The translations under genes were made by a program, and so were the position numbers. Of a stretch of DNA of 64,000 nt, positions 51,028 to 60,030 are shown piece after piece (the stretch's first letter is position 1; each line of letters opens with the position of its first letter). Under the pieces are notes generated by a model. The model saw only the letters and a program-made list of their open reading frames with translations. It did no database searches and was not told the origin of the DNA. The DNA is from Caldimonas tepidiphila (GTDB lineage Bacteria; Pseudomonadota; Gammaproteobacteria; Burkholderiales; Burkholderiaceae_C): the NCBI RefSeq assembly GCF_003569765.1, contig NZ_QXMG01000019.1:27161-91160 (forward strand), given 5' to 3'.

Positions 51028-52308
51028 ATGCCGATGTTCCAGCAGATCATCGACCGGCGCCTGTCGGGCAAGAACAAGTCGATCGGCAACCGGGAGCGCT
51101 TCCTGCGCCGCTATCGCGACCAGATCCGCGAGGCGGTGCGCCGCGCCGTCAACCAGCGCGGCATCCGCGATCTCGAGCAGGGCGAGGACATCCGCATCCC
51201 CAAGCGCGACGTCTCCGAGCCGGTGTTCGGCCACGGCCAGGGCGGCACCCGCGAAGCGGTGCACCCGGGCAACACCGAGTACGTCAAGGGCGACCGCATC
51301 CCCAAGCCGCCCGGAGGCGGCGGGGGCGGCTCCGGGCGCGGGCAGGCGAGCGACTCCGGCGAGGGGGAGGACGACTTCGTCTTCCACCTCACCAAGGAGG
51401 AGTTCATGCGGGTCTTCTTCGAGGACCTCGCCCTGCCCCACCTGATCCGCACCGAGCTCGCCGAGGTGCCGGAATGGAAGAGCCACCGTGCCGGCTTCGT
51501 CAGCGACGGCACGCCCACCAACCTGCACATCGTGCGCTCGATGCGCGGGGCGCTGGCACGGCGCATCGCGCTCGGCATGCCGATGCGCCGCGAGCTCAAG
51601 GACCTCGAGGAGCGGCTCGAGCTCGCGCGCCAGAGCCCCGACGTGCTGCCCCGCGAGATCGCGGACCTCGAGGAGCGCATCGAGGTGCTCAAGCGCCGCA
51701 TCGCGCACGTGCCCTTCCTCGACCCGCTCGACCTGCGCTACCGCAACCGGGTGCGCGTCCCGGTGCCGAGCGCCAAGGCGGTGATGTTCTGCCTGATGGA
51801 CGTGTCGGGCTCCATGGACGAGGCGCGCAAGGACATGTCCAAGCGCTTCTTCATGCTGCTCTACCTGTTCCTGACCAAGCACTACGAGAAGATCGAGCTG
51901 GTCTTCATCCGCCACCACACGCAGGCCGAGGAGGTCACGGAGGACCAGTTCTTCCATGCGACCGAGACCGGCGGCACGGTGGTGTCGAGCGCGCTGCAGC
52001 TGATGAGCGAGATCGTGCGCTCGCGCTACAGCAGCGCCGAGTGGAACATCTACGGCGCGCAGGCCAGCGACGGCGACAACTGGCACCACGACAGCGGCCG
52101 CTGCCGCGAGCTGCTCGAGAACCAGATCCTGCCGCTGGTGCGCTACTACGCCTACGTGCAGGTGGCCGAGGCCGAGCAGAACCTGTGGGACGAGTACATG
52201 CGCCTGGCGGCCGGCCACAAGCACTTCGCGATGCGCAAGGTCGCGAGCGCCGACGAGATCTATCCCGTCTTCCGCGAGCTGTTCCGCAAGGAGGGGACCC
52301 CCGCATGA
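51028..52308 (+). CDS. yeaH: YeaH/YhbH family protein (DUF444) with VWA-like domain
   Basis: A 426-residue protein. After a charged N-terminus and a glycine linker (about 95-110), the second half contains a von Willebrand A-like fold with the metal-site motif DVSGSMD at 258-264, and later TETGGTVVSSALQLM. It is always encoded beside PrkA and SpoVR. The molecular role is unresolved. It starts at ATG 51028, 37 bases after prkA, and its stop overlaps the next start (ATGA). Confidence 0.95.
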   Translation: MPMFQQIIDRRLSGKNKSIGNRERFLRRYRDQIREAVRRAVNQRGIRDLEQGEDIRIPKRDVSEPVFGHGQGGTREAVHPGNTEYVKGDRIPKPPGGGGGGSGRGQASDSGEGEDDFVFHLTKEEFMRVFFEDLALPHLIRTELAEVPEWKSHRAGFVSDGTPTNLHIVRSMRGALARRIALGMPMRRELKDLEERLELARQSPDVLPREIADLEERIEVLKRRIAHVPFLDPLDLRYRNRVRVPVPSAKAVMFCLMDVSGSMDEARKDMSKRFFMLLYLFLTKHYEKIELVFIRHHTQAEEVTEDQFFHATETGGTVVSSALQLMSEIVRSRYSSAEWNIYGAQASDGDNWHHDSGRCRELLENQILPLVRYYAYVQVAEAEQNLWDEYMRLAAGHKHFAMRKVASADEIYPVFRELFRKEGTPA

Positions 52309-53831
52309 CGATCGAAGCACCCAAGCGCGTCCGGGAGCCGCTGCCCAGCCCCTCGGACTGGACCTTCGAGCTGATCGGCCAGTACCACGACGCGATCGAC
52401 GCGGTCGCGCGCAGCTACAAGCTCGACACCTACCCGAACCAGCTCGAGATCATCACCGCCGAGCAGATGATGGACGCCTACGCGTCGGTCGGGATGCCCG
52501 TCATCTACCGCCACTGGAGCTACGGCAAGCAGTTCATCGCGACCGAGAAACACTACCGCCGCGGCCAGATGGGGCTGGCCTACGAGATCGTCATCAACTC
52601 CGACCCCTGCATCTCCTACCTGATGGAGGAGAACACGATGGCGATGCAGGCGCTCGTGATCGCGCATGCCGCCTACGGCCACAACAGCTTCTTCAAGGGC
52701 AACTACCTGTTCCGCATGTGGACCGACGCGTCGTCGATCATCGACTACCTGGTCTACGCGAAGAACTACATCGCCGAGTGCGAGGAGCGCCACGGGGTGG
52801 ACGCGGTCGAGGACCTGCTCGACAGCTGCCACGCGCTGATGAACCACGGCGTGGACCGCTACCGCCGCCCGCAGAAGCTGTCGCTCGCGCAGGAGAAGGC
52901 GCGGCGCCAGGAGCGCGAGGCCTACCTGCAGCAGCAGATCAACGACCTGTGGCGTACCTTGCCGCGTCGCGCCGGCCGCGACAGCGAGGAGGAGACGGCC
53001 AAGCGCTTCCCGAGCGAGCCGCAGGAGAACCTGCTCTACTTCATCGAGAAGAACGCACCGCTGCTCGAGCCCTGGCAGCGCGAGGTGGTGCGCATCGTGC
53101 GCAAGATCGCGCAGTACTTCTATCCCCAGCGCCAGACGCAGGTGATGAACGAGGGCTGGGCGACCTTCTGGCACTACACGCTGCTCAACACGATGTACGA
53201 CCAGGGGCAGTTGGCCGACGGCTTCATGGTCGAGTGCCTGAAGTCGCACACCAACGTCGTCTACCAGCCGCCGGTGGGGCATCCGGGCTACAGCGGCATC
53301 AACCCCTACGCGCTCGGCTTCGCGATGTACCGCGACCTGCGCCGCATCTGCGAGAGCCCGACCGACGAGGACCGCCACTGGTTCCCGGACATCGCCGGCA
53401 GCGACTGGCTGACGACGCTCGACCATGCGATGCGCAACTACAAGGACGAGAGCTTCGTCGGCCAGTTCCTCAGCCCCAAGCTGATGCGCGACTTCCGGCT
53501 GTTCGCGATCCGCGACGAGGAGAGCGACCCCGAGATCGAGGTGCGCGCGATCCACGACGAGGCCGGCTACCGCGACCTGCGCGAGGCGCTGTCGCGCCAG
53601 TACGACCTCGGCAGCCGCGAGCCGAACCTGCAGGCCTGGAGCGTGAACCTGCGGGGCGACCGCTCGCTGATGCTGCGCCACCAGCAGCACAACAGCCGCC
53701 CGCTCGGCGACAACACGCAGGAGGTGCTCAAGCACGTCGCGCGGCTGTGGGGTTTCGCGGTGCACCTGGAGAGCGTGGACGCGCGCGGCCACACGACGCG
53801 GCGCTGGACCGCCGCGGCGCCGGCGGCCTGA
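52305..53831 (+). CDS. SpoVR family protein
   Basis: A 508-residue member of the SpoVR/YcgB family. It begins with SDWTFELIGQYHDAIDAVA and has the conserved CISYLMEENTMAMQALVIAHAAYGH (in pieces) and WATFWHYTLLNTMY regions. Its function is unknown; in non-sporulating bacteria it is co-regulated with prkA and yeaH during starvation. ATG 52305 overlaps the yeaH stop (ATGA) with GGAGGGG before it. Confidence 0.95.
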   Translation: MTIEAPKRVREPLPSPSDWTFELIGQYHDAIDAVARSYKLDTYPNQLEIITAEQMMDAYASVGMPVIYRHWSYGKQFIATEKHYRRGQMGLAYEIVINSDPCISYLMEENTMAMQALVIAHAAYGHNSFFKGNYLFRMWTDASSIIDYLVYAKNYIAECEERHGVDAVEDLLDSCHALMNHGVDRYRRPQKLSLAQEKARRQEREAYLQQQINDLWRTLPRRAGRDSEEETAKRFPSEPQENLLYFIEKNAPLLEPWQREVVRIVRKIAQYFYPQRQTQVMNEGWATFWHYTLLNTMYDQGQLADGFMVECLKSHTNVVYQPPVGHPGYSGINPYALGFAMYRDLRRICESPTDEDRHWFPDIAGSDWLTTLDHAMRNYKDESFVGQFLSPKLMRDFRLFAIRDEESDPEIEVRAIHDEAGYRDLREALSRQYDLGSREPNLQAWSVNLRGDRSLMLRHQQHNSRPLGDNTQEVLKHVARLWGFAVHLESVDARGHTTRRWTAAAPAA

Positions 53832-53869
53832 GAACCGCCCGTCCCTCGCCTGCTGCGGGGATCGGCGCC

Positions 53870-53910
53870 ACCGGGGACAGCCCGGTCGGCCCGGTCCCCG
53901 CGGTCTTTTT
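53870..53910 (+). terminator. Intrinsic terminator of the prkA-yeaH-spoVR operon
   Basis: ACCGGGGAC pairs with GTCCCCG-C-GGT (one bulged C) around a 15-base foldable loop, followed by CTTTTT. Orientation matches the plus-strand operon. It ends at the stop codon of the convergent methyltransferase gene. Confidence 0.75.
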
Positions 53911-54497
53911 CAGCGCCGCCGGAAGAACTCGAAGCGATGGCGCGTGCCCCCCGGGTGCTGCCAGACCGGGACGCCGAGCGGTGCGAACCGGAACCGCTCG
54001 AAGCCGTCGAGCGCCTTCACCTCCTCGAAGGGGAAGGGCCGGCGCAGCGCGATGTCGTTCCAGCCCACCACCAGCTCGCCGCCGGGCCGCATCACGCGCT
54101 GGAAGCCCTGCACCGTGCGCTCGACCTCGCTGCGCTCGTTCAGGCCCCAGCCGAACACGCCGTTGAAGATCACGACGTCGAAGCGCTGCGGCGCGAAAAG
54201 CTGCGCCACGTCGGCCACCGAGCCGGTGACGTGCTCGGTGCGGCTGCCCCAGCGGGCCGCGTCCGGGTCGATCTCGAGCGTCACGTAGCGCTGGCGCGCG
54301 AACAGCTGCTCGTAGGGCTGCGTGTACCAGCGCGTGCCGACGAAGAGCACCTCGCGCACGTCCTCGCGCGCTGCGTAGTGCGGCAGGATCCGCCCCTCCA
54401 GCACGCGCCGGTCGGGCGTGTCCACCGTCACCTGCAGCCCAAGCGCCCGGCGCACGCTGCGGTGCACCACCCCCCAGCCCCAGCGCAGCGCTTCCAT
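53910..54497 (-). CDS. Class I SAM-dependent methyltransferase
   Basis: A 195-residue protein. The SAM-binding core begins VREVLFVGTRWYTQPYEQLF, with the acidic loop YVTLEIDPDAARWG and VTGSVADVAQLF, then FDVVIFNGVFGWGLN and MRPGGELVVGWND. It resembles type-11 methyltransferases. The substrate is unknown. ATG 54497 lies 11 bases after the FAD-oxidase stop, so they form an operon. Confidence 0.85.
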   Translation of the reverse strand: MEALRWGWGVVHRSVRRALGLQVTVDTPDRRVLEGRILPHYAAREDVREVLFVGTRWYTQPYEQLFARQRYVTLEIDPDAARWGSRTEHVTGSVADVAQLFAPQRFDVVIFNGVFGWGLNERSEVERTVQGFQRVMRPGGELVVGWNDIALRRPFPFEEVKALDGFERFRFAPLGVPVWQHPGGTRHRFEFFRRR

Positions 54498-54508
54498 CGC
54501 CGCGGCCC

Positions 54509-55930
54509 TCAGAGCGCGAAGATCTTGCCGGGGTTCATGATGTTGCGCGGATCGAGCGTCTGCTTGATCGCGCGCATCAGCGCCACCCCGCCCTCCCCGG
54601 CCTCCTCGACGAGGAAGTCCATCTTGTGCAGGCCGATGCCGTGCTCGCCGGTGCAGGTGCCCTCGAAGCGCAGCGCGCGCGCCACGACCTGGTGGCTCAG
54701 GCGCTCGGCGAGCTCGCGCTCCCGCAGGTCCGCCGGGTCGATCAGGTAGCCGACGTGGAAGTTGCCGTCGCCCACATGGCCGACGATGAAGTAGGGCAGC
54801 CCCGCCGCGTCGGCCTCGGCCACCGTCTCGTCCAAGCAGGCGCCGAGGTGCGAGATTGGCACGCAGGCGTCGGTCGTGACGGCACGGCAGCCGGGGCGGC
54901 TCTGCAGCGCGGCGAAGTAGGCGTGGTGGCGCGCGGTCCACAGCCGCGTGCGCTCCTCGGGCGTGGTCGCCCACTGGAAGTCCTCGCCGCCGAACTCGCG
55001 CGCGATCTCCTGCACCGTCTCGGCCTGCTCCTTCACGCCCGCCGGGCTGCCGTGGAATTCCATCAGCAGCATCGGCCCCTCGCGCAGGCTCAGGCCGTCA
55101 TGGCGGTTCACGGCGCGTACCGCATGCGCGTCGAGCAGCTCGCAGCGCGCGATCGGCACGCCGAGCTGGATGGTCTGGATCGTCGTCTGCACCGCCGCGT
55201 CGATCGACGGGAAGCTGCAGATCGCGGCCGAGATCGCCTCGGGCAGCGGGTAGAGCCGCAGCGTGATCTCGGTCATCACGCCGAGCGTGCCCTCGCTGCC
55301 GACGAAGAGCCGCGTCAGGTCGTAGCCGGCGCTGGACTTGCGCGCGCGCGTGCCGGTGCGGATCACTTCGCCCGAGGCGGTGACCACCTGCAGCCCGAGC
55401 ACGTTCTCGCGCATCGTGCCGTAGCGCACCGCGTTGGTGCCGCTGGCGCGCGTCGCCGCCATGCCGCCGATCGACGCATCGGCACCGGGGTCGATCGGAA
55501 AGAACAGGCCGGTGTGGCGGATCTCGGTGTTGAGCTGCGAGCGGGTGATGCCGGGCTGCACCGTCACCGTCAGGTCCTCGGGCTGCAGCGCGACGATGCG
55601 GTTCATGCGGCCGAGGTCGATGCTGATGCCACCCTGCACCGCGAGCAGGTGGCCCTCGAGCGAGGAGCCGACGCCGAAGGGGATCACCGGCACCTCGTGC
55701 GCGGCGGCGAGCGCCACCGCCGCGGCGACCTCCTCGGCGCTCTCGGCGAACACCACCGCATCGGGCGGACGCACCTCGAAGGGCGACTCGTCGCGGCCGT
55801 GCTGCTCGCGCACCGCCTGCGCGGTGCTGCAGCGCTCGCCGAAGCGCGCCTTGAGCGCCTCGATCAGTGCGGCGGGCACCGGACGGGAGGCGGCTTGCGG
55901 CAGCAGCCGCGCGGGCAGGGGAGCATTCAT
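54509..55930 (-). CDS. FAD-linked D-lactate/glycolate dehydrogenase (Dld/GlcD type)
   Basis: A 473-residue flavoprotein of the PCMH/VAO type. The FAD domain has VIPFGVGSSLEGHLLAVQGG and PGADASIGGMAATRASGTNAVRYG; the C-terminal cap has HVGDGNFHVGYL and the FAD-linked C-terminus RFEGTCTGEHGIGLHKMDFL. It oxidises D-lactate or a related 2-hydroxy acid, passing electrons to cytochrome or quinone. There is no GlcE/GlcF partner next to it. A start at ATG 55930 is well supported by length. Confidence 0.9.
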   Translation of the reverse strand: MNAPLPARLLPQAASRPVPAALIEALKARFGERCSTAQAVREQHGRDESPFEVRPPDAVVFAESAEEVAAAVALAAAHEVPVIPFGVGSSLEGHLLAVQGGISIDLGRMNRIVALQPEDLTVTVQPGITRSQLNTEIRHTGLFFPIDPGADASIGGMAATRASGTNAVRYGTMRENVLGLQVVTASGEVIRTGTRARKSSAGYDLTRLFVGSEGTLGVMTEITLRLYPLPEAISAAICSFPSIDAAVQTTIQTIQLGVPIARCELLDAHAVRAVNRHDGLSLREGPMLLMEFHGSPAGVKEQAETVQEIAREFGGEDFQWATTPEERTRLWTARHHAYFAALQSRPGCRAVTTDACVPISHLGACLDETVAEADAAGLPYFIVGHVGDGNFHVGYLIDPADLRERELAERLSHQVVARALRFEGTCTGEHGIGLHKMDFLVEEAGEGGVALMRAIKQTLDPRNIMNPGKIFAL

Positions 55931-56057
55931 CGGGTGTCTCCGGTGTCGGCGCCGGGAAGGCGCCTGTACTACGATGCGATGATTCTAGGCAGCGCTCCGC
56001 GGCGCCGTGCGGCGGATGCCCGCGGCGCCCCCTTCCCACCAGCAGGATCCCGCATTC

Positions 56058-56633
56058 ATGGGCAACCGACTCACGCAGATCGCCACCCGCACCGGCGACG
56101 ACGGCACCACCGGTCTCGGCGACGGCTCGCGCGTCCCGAAGGACCACCTGCGCATGCAGGTGATGGGCGACGTCGACGAACTCAACTCGCACATCGGCGT
56201 GCTGCTCGCCGAGCCGCTGCCCGAGGCGGTGCGCGAGCTGCTCCTCACCGTGCAGCACGAGCTCTTCAACCTCGGCGGCGAGATCTCGGTGCCGGGCTTC
56301 GAGCTGCTGAAGGAGGACGCGGTGCTGCGGCTCGACGAGGCGCTCGCGGAGCACAACGCGCAACTGCCGCGGCTCGCGGAGTTCATCCTGCCCGGCGGCA
56401 CGCGCAGCGCGGCGATCGCGCATGTCTGCCGCACGGTGGCGCGCCGCGCCGAACGCTCGCTCGTGAGCCTCGGCGCCGGCGAGCCGGTGCGCGAGGCGCC
56501 GCGCCAGTACCTGAACCGCCTGTCGGACCTGCTGTTCGTGCTCGCGCGCGTGCTCAACCGAGCCAACCTCGACGGGCTCGGCGGCGACGACGTCTACTGG
56601 AAGAGCGAGCGGCTGCAGCGCGACGGCCGCTGA
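56058..56633 (+). CDS. Cob(I)alamin adenosyltransferase, PduO/MMAB type
   Basis: A 191-residue trimeric enzyme making adenosylcobalamin from cob(I)alamin and ATP. The N-terminal ATP motif TRTGDDGTTGLGDGSRV is at about residues 9-25, followed by DELNSHIGV, RRAERSL and YLNRLSDLLFVLAR. The start ATG 56058 gives MGNRLTQIATRTGDDG. No cobalamin riboswitch is seen upstream. Confidence 0.95.
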   Translation: MGNRLTQIATRTGDDGTTGLGDGSRVPKDHLRMQVMGDVDELNSHIGVLLAEPLPEAVRELLLTVQHELFNLGGEISVPGFELLKEDAVLRLDEALAEHNAQLPRLAEFILPGGTRSAAIAHVCRTVARRAERSLVSLGAGEPVREAPRQYLNRLSDLLFVLARVLNRANLDGLGGDDVYWKSERLQRDGR

Positions 56634-56689
56634 GGCCGGCGGCGGCCGCACGCCCCGGCCGGGGGGGCGCGGGGTGTTGCGGCCCCGAG

Positions 56690-57097
56690 TCAGGGCGGGG
56701 TGGACGCGCCGGCCTCGAACTCCGAGCGGTCGAGCTGCCCGTTGCCGTCCGCATCGAGCGCGTCGAAGCGGGTGCTGATCGCCGGCAGCCGTGCCGCCTC
56801 CTGGCGCGTGAGCCGGCCGTCGCCGTCGAGATCCGAGCGCACGAAGGCCCGTTCGACCGTGCTCCCGCCCTGCGGCAGCGGCGTCCCGGTCGGGTCGTCG
56901 GGCAGGCGGCCGCTCGCATCCCCGTCGCGCACGATCGCCCCGGCCTCGGGAGGCAGGGGCTGGGAATCGGGTTGCTGAGCCTGGACGGCCAGTGCCGCCG
57001 TCAGCGCCAGCAGGGCGAAGCCGGCTGTCCGCCAGCGTCTCGCCGAGGCCGGGACGGTGGCGGGAACGGAGCGGCACGACGAAGCGCGAGGGGTCAT
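56690..57097 (-). CDS. Secreted EF-hand protein
   Basis: A 135-residue protein with a signal peptide (hydrophobic WRTAGFALLALTAALAVQA and cleavage near AQQ) and two calcium-binding EF-hand loops, DLDGDGRLTRQE and DADGNGQLDRSE, at the C-terminus. It probably binds Ca2+ in the periplasm or outside the cell; its role is unknown. The start ATG 57097 is more likely than one 14 codons upstream because of signal peptide length. Confidence 0.85.
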   Translation of the reverse strand: MTPRASSCRSVPATVPASARRWRTAGFALLALTAALAVQAQQPDSQPLPPEAGAIVRDGDASGRLPDDPTGTPLPQGGSTVERAFVRSDLDGDGRLTRQEAARLPAISTRFDALDADGNGQLDRSEFEAGASTPP

Positions 57098-57198
57098 GGG
57101 GCGGGTCTCTCGAACGGAGGATGCTGACTGGCATTCCACCTCGGGAGCAGGGCCCCTGCCAGCACTTTTGCCGGCCTTTACGGGGGTTACAGGGAAGC

Positions 57199-57215
57199 GG
57201 CGGGACCTTCCCGCC
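57199..57215. terminator. Hairpin next to the 103-aa hypothetical gene's stop
   Basis: GGCGGGA-CCT-TCCCGCC directly after the stop codon of the minus-strand gene. No T-run follows, so only a weak terminator candidate. Confidence 0.4.
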
Positions 57216-57527
57216 TCAGTAGGCGACCGTCACGCCGGGAACGTCCACCCGCACGAGCGGCTTCTGCAGAGCGCCCTCGACGGCACGCGCGAAGGCCTGC
57301 GCCCAGGCCGGGTTGGCGAAATTCTCGACGCCCGCGGCGCTGGCCACCGCCAGCACCTTGTCCGCCAGCAGCACCTTGCCGGTGGCGCGCAGCGGCTCGC
57401 AATCGAGCGCGACGAACTGCTCGTCGAGCCAGCGCCGCGCCTCCTCGCTGCCCATCGGCGCGACGCCGTCGAGCCCCAGATGGAACTGTTCCTCGGGACC
57501 GAACTCCACCATCACCTCGCTACGCAT
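57216..57527 (-). CDS. Conserved hypothetical protein, 103 aa
   Basis: A small soluble protein, MRSEVMVEFGPEEQFHLGLDG, with a helix containing RRWLDEQFVALDCEP and a C-terminal strand VRVDVPGVTVAY. GAGGAGG is 6 bases before ATG 57527. No function can be assigned; it has the look of a conserved cytoplasmic protein of the Burkholderiales. Confidence 0.75.
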   Translation of the reverse strand: MRSEVMVEFGPEEQFHLGLDGVAPMGSEEARRWLDEQFVALDCEPLRATGKVLLADKVLAVASAAGVENFANPAWAQAFARAVEGALQKPLVRVDVPGVTVAY

Positions 57528-57876
57528 GCCTCGCCTCCTCTGCCAGGGTTGCGCGGCGATGCTAGCAAGGGGAGACGGGGCGAGAAATAGCGGAAAACGA
57601 CGAGAAACCGCTGGCCACGGAGGCCGGCGATGGGAGAGTGCGGGCCGAAAGGAAGCGGGCCGGCCGGGAGATGACAGCCGGCACGGCCGACGCGGCGGCC
57701 GAGGCTGCCCTGCCCTGATCCGGAAGCGGGTGCCGGGCGGCGAGGGAAGGTGGCGGCATCGCCGCATTTCAGCGCCGCAGCCCGGCCGCTGCCAGCGCTC
57801 TTGCGGCCCATGACGCCCCTTGCGAAACGCCATGTCCGCACCCTTGCACAGCGGGCGAGCGGCCTCGGCGCCGGGC
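57528..57876. other. 349-base stretch without a gene
   Basis: It lies between a small hypothetical gene and the 3' end of the DAHP synthase gene. It is purine-rich in its first part. I see no reading frame with a ribosome-binding site, repeat or terminator with a T-run. Confidence 0.45.
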
Positions 57877-58995
<1,119 letters not shown>

Positions 58996-59050
58996 GGAGC
59001 AGGGTTCCTTCCTCGTGATGACAGTGATGGGAGGGCGCGCGGGCCGAAGG

Positions 59051-59084
59051 CAAAAAAAAACCGCCGGGGGATCCCCGGCGGTTT
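59051..59084 (-). terminator. Attenuator terminator in the DAHP synthase leader
   Basis: On the minus strand AAAACCGCCGGGG pairs with CCCCGGCGGTTTT (13 bp, 3-base loop) followed by nine T in a row. It lies 27 bases after the leader peptide stop and 55 bases before the DAHP synthase start. The 5' arm CCGCCGG (59080-59074) is also complementary to CCGGCGG in the leader (59137-59131), giving an alternative antiterminator pairing. Confidence 0.85.
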
Positions 59085-59111
59085 TCTGGATTCGGTGTGC
59101 GCCTTGTTGGC

Positions 59112-59186
59112 CTACGCGCTCGCCTCTCCTCCGCCGGTGCGGTGCGAGAACCAAAAGTAAAAGAAGGCGAAGGCAGCGAAACGCAT
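59112..59186 (-). CDS. Aromatic leader peptide of the DAHP synthase attenuator
   Basis: A 24-codon reading frame starting at ATG 59186. Residues 1-14 are MRFAAFAFFYFWFS: six Phe, one Tyr and one Trp in the first 13 positions. The remainder is HRTGGGEASA, then TAG. This is the design of ribosome-stalling leaders such as pheL: low charged tRNA-Phe (or Tyr/Trp) stalls the ribosome and prevents the downstream terminator. The ribosome-binding site is poor; see the promoter entry. The peptide itself is presumably non-functional after translation. Confidence 0.88.
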   Translation of the reverse strand: MRFAAFAFFYFWFSHRTGGGEASA

Positions 59187-59192
59187 GAAGGC

Positions 59193-59223
59193 ACTGTAGC
59201 ACGCGGGGCCGCGACCCCGTCAA
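59193..59223 (-). promoter_or_regulatory. Sigma-70 promoter of the DAHP synthase leader transcript
   Basis: On the minus strand a -35 TTGACG (59223-59218) and an extended -10 TG-C-TACAGT (hexamer 59198-59193) are separated by 19 bases. The expected start site falls at or within two bases of the leader ATG at 59186, so the leader could be translated from a leaderless message. Confidence 0.55.
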
Positions 59224-59263
59224 GTCCGCACCCATTGTCCGTGGCGCGCGGGCCGCACCCGGT

Positions 59264-59758
59264 TCACAGCGGACGGGCCGGCGCCGCGGCGCCCTCGTCC
59301 TTGCCGTCCGCGGGGACAGCGCGGCGCGGCCCCCTCAGGGCCGTCCACCAGCGTGCCCACCAGCGCGCGCGACGCGGCGCCTGCAGGGGCGCCTCCTCGT
59401 CCCCGTCGTCGAACAGGCGCGAGGCCGCGTCGAAGAAATCGTGCCGAAGCTGCGCCTCGTCCCCGCCTCCGCTGCCGGCGATCCAGGCATCGAGCAGCCA
59501 CTGCACTTCCGTCAGGCTCACCGCGTGGTGGCGCAGCGCCTCCGGCACCCGGCTGGAGCGCCCCAGCAGCGCGGCGCGGAACGCTTCGAGGTTGTCGCGC
59601 AGTTGCAGCCGCAGTCCCGCCTGCGCCGCCGGCGGCGCGGCACGCAACTGGTGCAGCAGCCGGCGCGCTTCGGCTCCGCGGCCCTCCTGCAGGGACCGCT
59701 GAGGATCGGCCGGCACCGGTGCGCCGGGCGAGGCCGGGGAAAGTGGGGGTTCGGACAT
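59264..59758 (-). CDS. Hypothetical protein, 164 aa
   Basis: A hydrophilic helical protein, MSEPPLSPASPGAPVPADPQ..., with a disordered N-terminus, a central helical part (RRLLHQLRAAP, LRDNLEAFRAALLG, TEVQWLLDAWIAG) and a Trp-rich segment ARWWARWWTALRG before a low-complexity tail. No family is recognised. The upstream ribosome-binding site is weak. Its 3' end is directly upstream of the DAHP synthase leader promoter. Confidence 0.6.
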   Translation of the reverse strand: MSEPPLSPASPGAPVPADPQRSLQEGRGAEARRLLHQLRAAPPAAQAGLRLQLRDNLEAFRAALLGRSSRVPEALRHHAVSLTEVQWLLDAWIAGSGGGDEAQLRHDFFDAASRLFDDGDEEAPLQAPRRARWWARWWTALRGPRRAVPADGKDEGAAAPARPL

Positions 59759-59970
59759 TCAGGGCAGGACAGGTTCGCTGCGCCCTGCATCATGGTGAGC
59801 CGGGCGGGCCGGCAAGGTTAGCCCGCCCCCCGCCACCGGGCAACAAAAAGACACGAGTTCTCGCAGGCGGCGCCGAATCCTTCACGCTGGCCGCTTTCGA
59901 GCCGGGACCGTGCCGGCCCGGCAGCCCGACGCCAGGGGGCCGGGAAGGAGGACACCTTGCCGCGCCCAAA

Positions 59971-60000
59971 AGAGAAAGGGGCCCGCAGGCCCCTCCTCTT
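59971..60000 (-). terminator. Intrinsic terminator downstream of tldD
   Basis: On the minus strand AGGGGCC-TGCG-GGCCCCT with a following TTCTCTTTT run. It lies 31 bases after the tldD stop in the right orientation. Confidence 0.7.
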
Positions 60001-60030
60001 GTCGCGCGCGGTTCGCCGAACGCCCGCCTT

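Noticed and set aside
55931..56057. Cobalamin riboswitch before the adenosyltransferase gene
   Set aside because: Only 127 bases, without the GCCACTG B12-box-like sequence.
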